Part shown: positions 1-8,960 of the stretch, in pieces | Position numbering within the stretch: the first letter of the stretch is position 1 | Layout of the letters: each line of letters starts with the position of its first letter | Assembly: GCF_900636535.1 (NCBI RefSeq) | Contig: NZ_LR134289.1 | Span: 5,109,501-5,173,500, forward strand | Direction of reading: 5' to 3' | Origin: Chryseobacterium gleum | GTDB taxonomy: Bacteria > Bacteroidota > Bacteroidia > Flavobacteriales > Weeksellaceae | Length of the DNA stretch: 64,000 nt | Notes under the pieces: generated by a model | The model's input: the letters and a program-made list of their open reading frames with translations, nothing else | Told to the model about the DNA's origin: nothing | The model's database searches: none | Made by a program: the position numbers and the translations under genes

Positions 1-990
1 GGTTCGGCTATGCTGTCGATAGAACAGATGATACCCAATAAGAAAAAGTTGGATGCTGAAGAAGCATATATGAACGCAATGTCATCCGTAGAAAAAGAAA
101 ATAAAGGAGCGGGCATAAATGAAATTATACAGGATGCCAAACTCTTATACTCCGAATGGATTGTGTTACTGAAACGACTGGATGTAGTTGCCGAAAACGA
201 AAAGATGCTCAACTTCATGATTAAGAATGCAGAAATACGGTATAAGAACGGAGTAGGTAAAATAGGTGCATATTATAAAGCTAAAGCAGCGCTCGGAAGC
301 ACCCATAATATGCAGATTATGTATGAAAATGATATCAAGGAAAAACGCATCAGATTAAATACCCTTATGGGGCGAAACCCTATGGCTCCTTTTGAAATTG
401 ATACAATATTTTCATTCAACGATTATTCGGATATGGTATTTGATACTGCACTGTTCAACAAAAACCGGAGTGACCTGAAATCATTAGACCAGCAGATACG
501 GTTAACAACTCTGAAACAGGAAACAGAGCGACAAAGCCTGAAACCTGAATTTGGTGTTCGATTTGAAAATATGTATGGCTTTGGAGGACAGCCCATGCAA
601 TACACAGCAATGGCAATGGTAAAACTGCCTTTTGTCAATTGGGCTTCAAAGATGAGCAAAGCTAATATTGCAAGTTTGAAGTGGAAAGCAGATGCCCTTA
701 GTTCTCAAAAAAACATGATGATAAATGAATACAGTGGTATGGCATATGGCATGAGAAATGAGTTCGACCTCAAAAAAAATCAGCTTAGTCTTTATAGGGA
801 TGACATCATTCCGGCTTTGAAAAATAATTTCAAAACAATGCAGCTCGGTTACGAGCAAAATACCGAGGAATTATTTATGCTGTATGATGCATGGGAAAAA
901 CTGAACATGACACAACTGGAATACCTCGATATTTTATCAAAAGCATTTGAGATGCAAATAACAATAGACCGTTTAATTGAAAGAAAATGA
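1..990 (+). CDS. TolC/CusC-family outer membrane efflux protein, C-terminal part
   Basis: This is the outer-membrane channel of a metal efflux system, cut by the window edge. The reading frame is open back to base 1 (Gly-Ser-Ala precede the first Met at base 10), so the true start lies outside. The visible 329 residues are mostly long alternating helices with polar periodicity (KLDAEEAYMNAM, KENQ-type heptads), then a short strand-rich stretch (EFGVRFENMYGFGG) and a second helical pair, as in TolC-type proteins. The stop overlaps the next start (ATGA), so it is translationally coupled to the two CusB-like adaptors. The RND pump CusA is not in the window and is expected upstream. The family is secure; the substrate (copper/silver or another metal) is inferred from the neighbours. 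Confidence 0.8.
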   Translation, partial: GSAMLSIEQMIPNKKKLDAEEAYMNAMSSVEKENKGAGINEIIQDAKLLYSEWIVLLKRLDVVAENEKMLNFMIKNAEIRYKNGVGKIGAYYKAKAALGSTHNMQIMYENDIKEKRIRLNTLMGRNPMAPFEIDTIFSFNDYSDMVFDTALFNKNRSDLKSLDQQIRLTTLKQETERQSLKPEFGVRFENMYGFGGQPMQYTAMAMVKLPFVNWASKMSKANIASLKWKADALSSQKNMMINEYSGMAYGMRNEFDLKKNQLSLYRDDIIPALKNNFKTMQLGYEQNTEELFMLYDAWEKLNMTQLEYLDILSKAFEMQITIDRLIERK

Positions 991-2249
991 AATATATAAT
1001 TTGTTTTTTGATGATTATTCTTGTACTGTATAGTTGTAACAACAATACAGACAAGACCAGTCATCCCGACAACAGTCACACTGCTAAAAATAGCCCGACA
1101 TATACCTGCCCCATGCACCCCGAAGTTACCAGCAACAAGCCCGGTAAATGCCCCAAGTGCGGAATGGAATTGGTGCAAAAAACAGTAAATACAAATGAAA
1201 CGGAAAGTATTGAGTTGAATACACTGCTTAAGCCGACTAATGAATTTGTTATATCAGACATTCCTACTATTAGGATGCAGTCAGAGCATAAAGACATAAC
1301 CGTACAGGCTCTTGGAAATATTGCTTATGATACCCGACAAACGGGAAATATATCCGCCAGAATATCCGGCAGGATTGAAAAGCTTTATATACGTTATAAA
1401 TTCCAAAAAATAGCAAAGGGGCAGAAAGTGATGGATATTTATAGCCCCGAACTGATGGAAGCGCAAGTGAATTTATTGTTTCTATTAAAAAATGATGCTA
1501 CGAACAATATGATGATAAATGCGGCTAAGCAAAAATTGCTATTACTTGGAATGAGCGAAAACCAATTGCAGAGTATCATCCAAAAAGGAAAGCCTGATTT
1601 ATCCGTATCTGTTTACAGTAACTATGCCGGACATATTCACGAAACCGGCACAGCCGGGTCAATGGGCAGTAGTACATCACCCTCAAATTCGATGGGAGAA
1701 ATATCTGAAACATCTTCTGAACTTAGCCTGAAAGAAGGTATGTATGTTCAAAAAGGACAAACTATTTTTAATGTATTTAACCCGGGAAAATCGTGGGTGT
1801 TGTTAAATATTTTCCCCGAGGATGTACCGCTTGTAAAGACAGGTCAAACAGTAAGTATTATACCGGAAGTAGCTCCGGAGAAGAAATTTATAGGAACTAT
1901 TGGGTTTATAGAACCATTTTTCAGACCCGGAAGTAAAACGTTATCCGTGCGTGTCTATTTTGATAATAACCGTATGCAGTTACCAATCGGAAGTCAGGTT
2001 AAATCTGAAATATCAACGGCTGGAATTTCCGGCAATTGGATACCTAAAGAAGCTGTCATTTCCCTTGGATTAACCAAAGTCATTTTGAAAAAAGTAGATA
2101 GAGGGTTTATCGTGAATAAAATTGAAACAGGTAATGAAGCGAACGGATATATAGAAGTATTGCAGGGGCTGTTACCCGTGGAAGAGATTGCAGGAAACGC
2201 ACAGTACCTTATGGATAGTGAAAGTTTTGTAAGAACAAAAAATAATTAG
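987..2249 (+). CDS. CusB-like RND efflux periplasmic adaptor with metal-binding domain (copy 1)
   Basis: A 420-aa membrane-fusion protein linking an inner-membrane RND pump to the outer-membrane channel. A lipoprotein signal ends in LYSC (Cys17). Residues about 39-63 form the heavy-metal-binding domain seen in CusB/CusF-linked proteins, with CPMH (41-44) and CPKCGM (55-60) as probable metal ligands. The remainder has the adaptor pattern: a barrel-sandwich hybrid (GRIEKLYIRYKFQKIAKGQKV), a helical hairpin, then the returning lipoyl half (EGMYVQKGQTIFNV) and a beta-barrel. It overlaps the channel gene by 4 bases and is followed after 3 bases by a second adaptor. A role in copper or silver export is inferred from the family and the nearby multicopper oxidase. 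Confidence 0.88.
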   Translation: MKYIICFLMIILVLYSCNNNTDKTSHPDNSHTAKNSPTYTCPMHPEVTSNKPGKCPKCGMELVQKTVNTNETESIELNTLLKPTNEFVISDIPTIRMQSEHKDITVQALGNIAYDTRQTGNISARISGRIEKLYIRYKFQKIAKGQKVMDIYSPELMEAQVNLLFLLKNDATNNMMINAAKQKLLLLGMSENQLQSIIQKGKPDLSVSVYSNYAGHIHETGTAGSMGSSTSPSNSMGEISETSSELSLKEGMYVQKGQTIFNVFNPGKSWVLLNIFPEDVPLVKTGQTVSIIPEVAPEKKFIGTIGFIEPFFRPGSKTLSVRVYFDNNRMQLPIGSQVKSEISTAGISGNWIPKEAVISLGLTKVILKKVDRGFIVNKIETGNEANGYIEVLQGLLPVEEIAGNAQYLMDSESFVRTKNN

Positions 2250-2252
2250 AAT

Positions 2253-3470
2253 ATGAAATATTATTTAGTCATAACAATTGCCCTCCTTATGTCGGTTTTG
2301 TTGTCTTGTAAAGACAATAAACATGACCATGCAGGTAATAATGATGGTAGTTACTATACCTGTTCCATGCACCCACAGGTTGTATCAGACAAACCCGGTC
2401 ACTGTCCTATATGTCACATGGAGCTTGTTCGGGTTGAGAAAAGCAAACAAGCAGACCCCAATACCATTCAACTGAATAGCGAACAGATTAAGTTGGGCAA
2501 CATAAAAACAGACACCTTAAAAGATGGTCTTTTGGGGGATAGAGTAATACTTACAGGTGTATTAAATTTCAATCAGTACAATATGCAATCCGTAAGCTCC
2601 AGAGTTATGGGACGGGTAGAAAAACTGCATTATAAAAACGTTGGTGACTTTGTAACCAAAGGTTCCCCGTTAATGGAAATATATAGTGAAGAACTGAACA
2701 ATGCAAAACAGGAATATTTACTGGCACTGGAAAAGAAGAAAACTTTTGGAAATATTAATTCAATAGATTTTGACCAGCTTATACAAAGTTCAAAGAACAA
2801 ATTGTTATTGTGGGGTATGACGGATAATCAGGTTAGGGCTTTACAAAGTGCTGGCAAAATTTCGGCAACAACTACATTTTATAGTACGGCTTCGGGTTAC
2901 ATCACAAGTTTGCAGGTTGTAGAGGGCGGTTATGTGGCAGAAGGCGGCACGATAGTAGACTTGGCTGACCTATCTACAATTTGGGCAGAAGCACAGGCTT
3001 ATTCCTCCCAAATGTCACTTATCAACCAAACAAAAACAGCAACAGTACAAATTCCTGACCTGAATAACAAAGTTATTACTGGCAAAATAGACTTTAGCAA
3101 CCCCGAGCTTAATCCGTCTTCAAGAATTAATTTGATACGAATTACAGTACCTAATCCAAATAAAGATTTGAAGCCCGGAATGCCTGTATATGTTTTTCTT
3201 GAAACGCCGAAGACTAAAGGCATAACCATGCCGGTAGATGCTGTAATAAGAAATGGTAAAAGTGAAACCGTATGGGTACAAACAGGAGAAAAGACATTTA
3301 AAAGTAGAATGGTAAAAACGGGAACGGAAATAGATAACAGAATAGAAATCGTTTCAGGATTAGTAGATGGAGATATTGTAGTTGTTTCAGGTGCTTATCT
3401 TTTAAACAGCGAATACATTTTTAGGAATGGAGCAGACCCGATGGCAGGACACGACATGAGCAGTATGTAA
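2253..3470 (+). CDS. CusB-like RND efflux periplasmic adaptor with metal-binding domain (copy 2)
   Basis: A second adaptor of 405 aa directly follows the first. The lipobox is VLLSC (Cys19). The N-terminal metal-binding domain carries CSMH (37-40) and CPICHMEL (51-58). The adaptor core is clear: VMGRVEKLHYKNVGDFVTKGSPLMEIYS, the helical hairpin, SGYITSLQVVEGGYVAEGGTIVDLADLSTIWAEAQ, and a C-terminal barrel. The tail is Met/His-rich (ADPMAGHDMSSM), which may bind copper. Its sequence differs enough from copy 1 that this is not a recent duplication. The two may form a hetero-oligomeric collar or serve different pumps. Confidence in the family is high; the partner pump is not visible. Confidence 0.9.
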   Translation: MKYYLVITIALLMSVLLSCKDNKHDHAGNNDGSYYTCSMHPQVVSDKPGHCPICHMELVRVEKSKQADPNTIQLNSEQIKLGNIKTDTLKDGLLGDRVILTGVLNFNQYNMQSVSSRVMGRVEKLHYKNVGDFVTKGSPLMEIYSEELNNAKQEYLLALEKKKTFGNINSIDFDQLIQSSKNKLLLWGMTDNQVRALQSAGKISATTTFYSTASGYITSLQVVEGGYVAEGGTIVDLADLSTIWAEAQAYSSQMSLINQTKTATVQIPDLNNKVITGKIDFSNPELNPSSRINLIRITVPNPNKDLKPGMPVYVFLETPKTKGITMPVDAVIRNGKSETVWVQTGEKTFKSRMVKTGTEIDNRIEIVSGLVDGDIVVVSGAYLLNSEYIFRNGADPMAGHDMSSM

Positions 3471-3481
3471 AACTAATTCAA

Positions 3482-3958
3482 ATGAATAATAAATTAAGAA
3501 AACTAAAACCGTTCAATATAGCTGTTGGGATATTGATAATTATTTCAATCTGTATCCAGTTTATCCAGCCGTTACGTAACCAATCAGATGTAGTGCCAGC
3601 CACCCATATTGAAAGGGTGTACACCGTACCCCAAAATGTAAAGACTATCCTTGCCCAGTCCTGCTACGACTGCCATAGCAACAATACCCGCTATCCGTGG
3701 TACAGTCGTATCCAGCCCGGAGCATGGTACATGGCAGAGCATATAAAAAAGGGGAAAGAGGAACTCAACTTTAGCGAATTTGGCGAATATTCTGCCCGCA
3801 GGCAGCGTAACAAGTTCAGGGCTATGGCGGGGCAGGTCAAGGACGGGGAAATGCCTTTGTCGTCATACACACTCATCCATCGCAATGCAGTATTATCACC
3901 GGAGGATAAGCAGGTTTTGATGGCGTGGTTTGGCACAATGGAAGACAGCATTAAATAA
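3482..3958 (+). CDS. Membrane-anchored haem-binding domain protein (CxxCH)
   Basis: A 158-aa protein with one N-terminal membrane helix (about 11-28) and a periplasmic domain carrying CYDCHS (61-66), the covalent haem c attachment motif. It continues with NNTRYPWYSRIQPGAWYMAEHIKKGK, the signature of the bacteroidetal haem-binding domain found beside copper resistance genes. The protein is probably an electron carrier in the periplasm, perhaps for the multicopper oxidase encoded next. It sits 11 bases after the second adaptor and 13 bases before the likely oxidase start. This gene and the first 400 bases of the next look visibly richer in G and C than their surroundings. Confidence 0.8.
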   Translation: MNNKLRKLKPFNIAVGILIIISICIQFIQPLRNQSDVVPATHIERVYTVPQNVKTILAQSCYDCHSNNTRYPWYSRIQPGAWYMAEHIKKGKEELNFSEFGEYSARRQRNKFRAMAGQVKDGEMPLSSYTLIHRNAVLSPEDKQVLMAWFGTMEDSIK

Positions 3959-3971
3959 AATTTTTCAACGA

Positions 3972-6242
3972 ATGAACAGATATAAAAAAATACCCATAAG
4001 AATACTGCAAACAGTGCTGATACTGCTTTGCACCCAAACGTTGTTTGCACAGAAAGTAGTGCATTACGACCTGTATGTAAAAGATACCCTTGTCAACTAT
4101 GCAGGTAAGCAAAAGCGGGCGATTGCCGTAAACGGGCAAATCCCCATGCCCACCCTTACCTTTACCGAGGGCGACACTGCCGAAATAGTGGTGCACAACC
4201 AATTGAAAGAAAGCACATCACTTCACTGGCATGGTGTGTTCCTGCCCAATAAAGAAGACGGTGTGCCCTGGCTTACACAAAAACCCATCGCACCGGGCAC
4301 AACCTACACCTACCGTTTTCCGATTATCCAGCATGGTACGCACTGGTACCATTCCCACTCAGGATTGCAGGAGCAGATTGGAATGTATGGCAGCTTTGTA
4401 ATGAAAAAGCGCGATAACGATAGAACATTTAGAAAAGGAATTGATGATTTACCAACCGTACCCATCATTTTAAGCGAATGGACAAACCTTAACCCTGATA
4501 ACATTAACAGAATGTTGCATAATGCGAATGATTGGGCAGCCATCAAAAAAAATGCTACCCAATCTTATGCAGAAGCCATCAAGGAAGGTTACTTTAAAAC
4601 AAAGATTAAAAACGAATGGAAACGAATGTTGGCGATGGATGTAAGCGATGTATATTATGACAAAATATTAATCAACGGCAATCATACCACAGATTTAAAA
4701 TCAGTTGATGGCAAAACACTAAAAGCGGGAGATAAAGTAAGATTAAGAGTGTCAAACGGTGGAGCTTCATCCTATTTTTGGTTACGATATGCAGGCGGTA
4801 AAATTACTGTAGTAGCCAATGATGGTAATGATGTAGAACCTGTAGAAGTTGATAGGTTAATCATTGCAGTTTCCGAAACTTACGATATTGTAGTAACCAT
4901 TCCTGAAGATGGTGTTTCTTACGAATTTTTAGCAACTACCGAAGACAGAACACAATCTGCAAGTTATTTTGTAGGTAATGGTATCAAGCAACTTATTTCT
5001 CCACTTCCAAAATTGAAATATTTTGAAGGAATGAAAATGATGAACGATATGATGAAAATGAATGGTGATTTAGATGATATGGGAATGAAAATGAGCCTGA
5101 ACCAAATGGACATGAATGTGGTAATGTATCCTGAAATTACTGGAGATGCTAAGCAAAAGCAAGACCACAGTCAGCACAATATGAATATGGATAATGACCC
5201 CAATCGTTACAATGCAAATGCTTTAGGCGATATCAAAACATTGAATTATGCTATGTTACAATCCCCATACAATACCACACTTCCTAAAGACGCACCTGTA
5301 AAAGAATTAAAGTTTACCCTTACCGGAAATATGAACCGCTACGTGTGGAGTATGGATAATAAAATACTTTCTGAAACCGATAAAATACCTGTAAAGAAAG
5401 GGGAAATTTTGCGCATTACCATTTACAATAACTCAATGATGCGCCATCCAATGCATTTGCACGGCTTTGATTTCAGAGTAATCAATGGTAAAGGAGAAAA
5501 ATCACCATTGAAGAATGTGTTGGATATAATGCCAATGGAAACCGATACCATTGAGTTTTTAGCGAACGAGGAAGGAGATTGGTTTTTTCATTGTCATATC
5601 CTCTATCATATGATGTCTGGTATGAACAGGGTTTTTGCAGTTGATGACTACCAAAATCCATATTTACCCAATAAAAAGCAAGCCTACAATAAATTGCAAA
5701 GAGAGAGCAATATGTCGCACTTTATGGCACAGAACGATTTTGCAACCAATGGTAACGATGGGGATGCAATGTTTCAAAATGCGAGATGGAGTTTGGGTAC
5801 AGAGTGGCGTTTAGGCTACAACGATATGCACGGCTACGAAGTAGAAACTCATTTGGGAAGATACATCGGAAAGATGCAATGGTTTATGCCCTTCATCGGT
5901 TTTGATTGGCGTTACCGAAAAATGGGAATAGATGAACACGAAACCAATTTATTCGGACAGAGAAATGAAAAAGATACACGTAGGGCAATTAGCTTAGGTT
6001 TTATGTACACATTGCCAATGTTAGTAAATTTCCAGGCAGAAGTATATCATGATGGTATTGTACGCCTTTCTTTAATGCGAGAAGATATTCCTATTACAAA
6101 ACGATTGAGAGCAGGGTTTATGGTCAACACCGATATGGAATATATGACTGAACTCAGATATATCATTAATAAAAATGTGGGTATACGTACCCATTATGAT
6201 AGTGATATGGGATTTGGTGTTGGCTTATCTCTTAATTATTAA
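3972..6242 (+). CDS. Multicopper oxidase (CopA/PcoA-like) with a C-terminal outer-membrane-barrel-like domain
   Basis: I chose the ATG at 3972 because it gives a clean Sec signal (LILLCTQTLFAQ), rather than an in-frame ATG at 3930 lying inside the upstream gene. The 756-aa product has all four copper-ligand motifs: HWHG (85-88), HWYHSH (124-129), HPMHLHG (492-498) and HCHILYHMM (540-548). A Met/His-rich insert around residues 353-411 probably binds Cu(I). After about residue 575 there are some 180 residues of alternating amphipathic strands (EWRLGYNDMHGYEVETHLGR, WFMPFIGFDWRYRKMG) ending in an aromatic residue, resembling the CopB/PcoB barrel. It should oxidise Cu(I) in the periplasm. The CopB-like assignment of the tail is by pattern only. 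Confidence 0.88.
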   Translation: MNRYKKIPIRILQTVLILLCTQTLFAQKVVHYDLYVKDTLVNYAGKQKRAIAVNGQIPMPTLTFTEGDTAEIVVHNQLKESTSLHWHGVFLPNKEDGVPWLTQKPIAPGTTYTYRFPIIQHGTHWYHSHSGLQEQIGMYGSFVMKKRDNDRTFRKGIDDLPTVPIILSEWTNLNPDNINRMLHNANDWAAIKKNATQSYAEAIKEGYFKTKIKNEWKRMLAMDVSDVYYDKILINGNHTTDLKSVDGKTLKAGDKVRLRVSNGGASSYFWLRYAGGKITVVANDGNDVEPVEVDRLIIAVSETYDIVVTIPEDGVSYEFLATTEDRTQSASYFVGNGIKQLISPLPKLKYFEGMKMMNDMMKMNGDLDDMGMKMSLNQMDMNVVMYPEITGDAKQKQDHSQHNMNMDNDPNRYNANALGDIKTLNYAMLQSPYNTTLPKDAPVKELKFTLTGNMNRYVWSMDNKILSETDKIPVKKGEILRITIYNNSMMRHPMHLHGFDFRVINGKGEKSPLKNVLDIMPMETDTIEFLANEEGDWFFHCHILYHMMSGMNRVFAVDDYQNPYLPNKKQAYNKLQRESNMSHFMAQNDFATNGNDGDAMFQNARWSLGTEWRLGYNDMHGYEVETHLGRYIGKMQWFMPFIGFDWRYRKMGIDEHETNLFGQRNEKDTRRAISLGFMYTLPMLVNFQAEVYHDGIVRLSLMREDIPITKRLRAGFMVNTDMEYMTELRYIINKNVGIRTHYDSDMGFGVGLSLNY

Positions 6243-6308
6243 AATTATAAATTCAACAACCCTATCAGAGGTTTAAAGAAGTATACACGATTCATCTTGA
6301 TTCTTTTC

Positions 6309-6346
6309 AAACAAATACAGATATGTATTCATATCTGTATTTGTTT
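6309..6346. terminator. Perfect 17-bp hairpin after the metal-resistance operon
   Basis: Arms 6309-6325 and 6330-6346 are exact reverse complements around a 4-base loop (TATT). The stem is A/T-rich with AAACAAA on one side and TTTGTTT on the other, so it could terminate transcription in either direction. It lies 66 bases after the oxidase stop. The rest of 6243-6544 shows no gene that I can support. Confidence 0.65.
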
Positions 6347-6544
6347 ATTAACTATATTTTACGAAAAGAAGCAACCTATCTGCCTTTAAAACAAAAAGTC
6401 CTTAAAAGGAGATGAAATCTGATTTTAAGGATTGCATATCTTGATAATTTTATAGTAATCTGTAATGAATTCACGATTATCAACTATTGATTTGGAGTGT
6501 TGTACTACTAAGAGAGGTAAAATATCCATTTCTCGTTTTATACA

Positions 6545-6766
6545 CTACAGAATATCCTCGTTAAGTTTTAAAAATAAATCTTTTGAGTTAACTGTTATTC
6601 CTGACATTTGAGCATATTTCAATTCCTGTTCAATCAAATTAATATTCTTTAATTGTGCAAAGTTGATAAATACAGATACAATATTTTGATTTTCCTTTAA
6701 TATTGCTGTGACTTCTTCTTCAAGATGCTTAAAATAATTCTTTTTAAAATCGGACATTTCGCTCAT
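6545..6766 (-). CDS. Small hypothetical protein (73 aa)
   Basis: An ATG-initiated frame that I do not recognise. The protein is acidic-amphipathic, with a helical N-terminal half (FKKNYFKHLEEEVTAILKENQNIVSVFINFAQL) and a Lys/Leu-rich end (LFLKLNEDIL). It has no membrane segment or known motif. It stands alone between the metal operon and the defence island, with a 354-base gene-free stretch on its upstream side. It could be a remnant or a small regulator. The amino-acid composition is plausible for a real protein, but there is no supporting context. Confidence 0.4.
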   Translation of the reverse strand: MSEMSDFKKNYFKHLEEEVTAILKENQNIVSVFINFAQLKNINLIEQELKYAQMSGITVNSKDLFLKLNEDIL

Positions 6767-7120
6767 AGTAAATCAGATATTTTAATTATTTTTTCTCTTG
6801 TTAAGATATCAAAATACCTATTTTCCTTTTTATTTTTCTAATCATATATAAAACCATTAAAATCAAAAGGGAAAGGGAAGTTTTTACACAGCATCGTTAG
6901 ATAATTGAAATAAGGTTGTTATATACTTGGATGTAGTCGCCAAATATTATTATACTCTATCCAGTTTAATTCTATAAAAATGATTGAGTTGATTTTTATT
7001 AAAATATAATATTTTACTTCCAAATATATAGGTCACTCAATTTACTTTAGATTAAAATTTTGAATATTTACCATAATGTATAAAGCATATTTAGATTAGA
7101 TTTTTCAATTTAAGGAATAT
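6767..7120. other. Gene-free AT-rich stretch
   Basis: I see no coding frame, RNA gene or strong repeat here. The sequence is very AT-rich and separates the small gene from the 3' end of the metalloprotease gene. A promoter for the 73-aa gene should lie just above 6766, but I cannot place one. Confidence 0.5.
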
Positions 7121-7921
7121 TTAATCTTCCCAAATAATACTTAGTGCACAATTTTCATACACTATACAATGTTCATAGAAAATTCTTCTGGAGTCTTCGG
7201 ATTTTACATTTTCAAAGCAATCAATAGCAAAAATTTCTTCTGGATTTTCAATTGAAGTTTTTACATTTTTAAAATAATCAGCCATAGCTAAACCTTCAGG
7301 AACTTTTTTATCATTAAGTAAGTTCCAGAAAGGGAAGCCCTGACTGTTTTTTTGCCATTTCACAAATCCATTCTCAGCATAAACTATTTTGATAGGATGA
7401 TTTCCTATTTCTGCAAATCTGAGTGCACATGAAGTTTTACTCACATTATATTCCTTGCTTAACTCATCAATCACTTTAAAACTAAATTTTTTTCTCTTCC
7501 ATAAATTTCGTTGAAAAGATTCTTCTGGCATTAAGAGACAAGCCGCAAAATAATCTGCTTCTCTTTCAATTTTATCGAATTGAACCCTGTCAATTTTCGA
7601 GGGATGAGGTTCTAAAATTCCCAGTTTGAGTCCAACGCGATGTGTGTCTATAAAATAGTGCCCAAGTTCGTGGGCTAGTGTAAATCTAGAACGCGGAGAA
7701 TTAAACCTATTATGATTATCTATATTAATATGAATATAAAATTCATTATCATCATAAACAGTCATTCCATCAAAAGTCCCTTTGTCATAATGATCATAAA
7801 ATACCTCAATGTCCTCAGATTCTGCAATAAGATGTAATGGAATTATTTTTTCAGTATTGAAATTTCCACTAATGGATCCAGCAAGCTTTTTAATTTTTGA
7901 TAAGGAACTGCTATCAATCAC
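7121..7921 (-). CDS. ImmA/IrrE-family metallo-endopeptidase
   Basis: A 266-aa COG2856-type zinc protease. The active site HELGH is at residues 84-88 (TLAHELGHYFIDTH), and the third zinc ligand is expected in EREADYFAACLLMP (Glu121). This is the standard ImmA/IrrE arrangement. The start is a GTG at 7921, overlapping the upstream gene by 8 bases; the first in-frame ATG is 52 codons later and would lose the conserved N-terminus, so the GTG is preferred. Family members cleave repressors or other regulators after DNA damage or stress (ImmA on ImmR, IrrE on DdrO, CapP on CapH). Here the probable target is one of the two co-encoded proteins. The C-terminal 100 residues are unassigned. Confidence 0.88.
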   Translation of the reverse strand: MIDSSSLSKIKKLAGSISGNFNTEKIIPLHLIAESEDIEVFYDHYDKGTFDGMTVYDDNEFYIHINIDNHNRFNSPRSRFTLAHELGHYFIDTHRVGLKLGILEPHPSKIDRVQFDKIEREADYFAACLLMPEESFQRNLWKRKKFSFKVIDELSKEYNVSKTSCALRFAEIGNHPIKIVYAENGFVKWQKNSQGFPFWNLLNDKKVPEGLAMADYFKNVKTSIENPEEIFAIDCFENVKSEDSRRIFYEHCIVYENCALSIIWED

Positions 7922-8258
7922 CTTTCTTCTTTTTCTGATTCTGTTTCATTTTGTCAAAGACGCTTTGAGAAATATTGCTTTGCCCTTTTCTGGCGACCAT
8001 TTTCAAACTTTCTATTTCATGACTTAAGTTTGTGTCAATTGATATAATTTTTGATTCTTTTTCAACGCAAAAAGAACCATCAATAATTGATTTGACATTA
8101 ATACCTGTGTTTTTCAACTTAAAATCATAATCTTCATAAAGTTTATTAAACCTCTCTATCTGAGTTTTATTCTGAGGAAATAAAAAACCTGTTGAATGTA
8201 ACCAATCATCAAGGTTAGTCTCTGTAACCTTTCCTATATATTTTTTATCTATTCCCAT
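7914..8258 (-). CDS. Small unknown protein between sigma factor and metalloprotease; candidate protease substrate
   Basis: A 114-aa protein with no domain I recognise. It is soluble and lacks a membrane helix. It has a mixed N-terminal half (VTETNLDDWLHSTGFLFPQNKTQIERFNKLYEDYDF) and a basic Lys/Gln-rich tail (FDKMKQNQKKKKGD). Its start overlaps the sigma-factor gene by 14 bases and its end overlaps the protease gene by 8, so the three are translationally coupled. By analogy with repressor/protease pairs, it could be an anti-sigma factor or other inhibitor removed by the protease. That function is inferred from position only. Confidence 0.75.
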   Translation of the reverse strand: MGIDKKYIGKVTETNLDDWLHSTGFLFPQNKTQIERFNKLYEDYDFKLKNTGINVKSIIDGSFCVEKESKIISIDTNLSHEIESLKMVARKGQSNISQSVFDKMKQNQKKKKGD

Positions 8259-8940
8259 TGAAAGCTTTTAGATAGTTATTAATGTGATCATTAGCTTCTT
8301 TTTTATAAACCTGAATTGAATTTTGAACTAAATTCAATCTGTCTCTCAATTTTTTACCCACTGACCTTGGTATATTTTTTTTTCCGGTATTTTCGTAAGC
8401 TTTATATGTAAGATACACAATCTTATGTTTTTCAGATAGACCAAGCATAGCTCTCTCAATGATTTCTAATCTAATTTTCAGCTCTCTTTTCTTTTGTATA
8501 TCATCGTCTCCTACTGTTAACGAAATTAGATCATCAATATTCTCTACAATTGATAAATCGTCTTCATCAGGTTCCGCACAGGTATTTAAATCTCCATATT
8601 TTACCAATTGAGTATATACTATTGGATAAAGCCATAACAAAATCGACCGATCAATATCATCCGGATACTTGGCTTTACTTTTATTAAAAGAGTGATATTT
8701 CCAAACGCGGGCAAAAGCACAAGTTGCTATTTCAAGTGCAACAACCTCACTGTAATTAAATTTATTACAATATATTTCTGCTTTTTGCAAAATATCTCTT
8801 TCAAACCTACTACAAAACTCGGTAAACGCTGCAGCAGCTTCTTCAGGATATTCTTCTTTAAAAGAAATATAATCTATAAGCTCATCACTGGGTAATGTCT
8901 CAAAAACTATTTCATCGGTTTTTTTTTGTTCTACATTCAT
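8245..8940 (-). CDS. ECF-like RNA polymerase sigma factor of a defence island
   Basis: A 231-aa protein with a sigma-70 layout. A region-2-like helical block lies at about 33-112 (FTEFCSRFERDILQKAEIYCNKFN...FARVWKYHSFN), an acidic linker at about 118-148, and a region-4-like helix-turn-helix block at about 155-215 (LGLSEKHKIVYLTYKAYENTGKKNIPRSVGKKLRDRL). The match is weaker than for the housekeeping ECF at 48.2 kb, and the region-4 helix is basic and atypical. It is the first gene of the operon with the small protein and the protease, and is divergent from the 58-aa gene and CBASS. Repeats just upstream contain GGAATT, which resembles an ECF -35. A DNA-binding repressor of similar fold is the alternative. 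Confidence 0.68.
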   Translation of the reverse strand: MNVEQKKTDEIVFETLPSDELIDYISFKEEYPEEAAAAFTEFCSRFERDILQKAEIYCNKFNYSEVVALEIATCAFARVWKYHSFNKSKAKYPDDIDRSILLWLYPIVYTQLVKYGDLNTCAEPDEDDLSIVENIDDLISLTVGDDDIQKKRELKIRLEIIERAMLGLSEKHKIVYLTYKAYENTGKKNIPRSVGKKLRDRLNLVQNSIQVYKKEANDHINNYLKAFNGNR

Positions 8941-8960
8941 CTATATACCAAAATGCATTA

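Noticed and set aside
6309..6346. Hairpin as insertion-sequence end
   Set aside because: There is no transposase or target duplication nearby; a terminator explains it.
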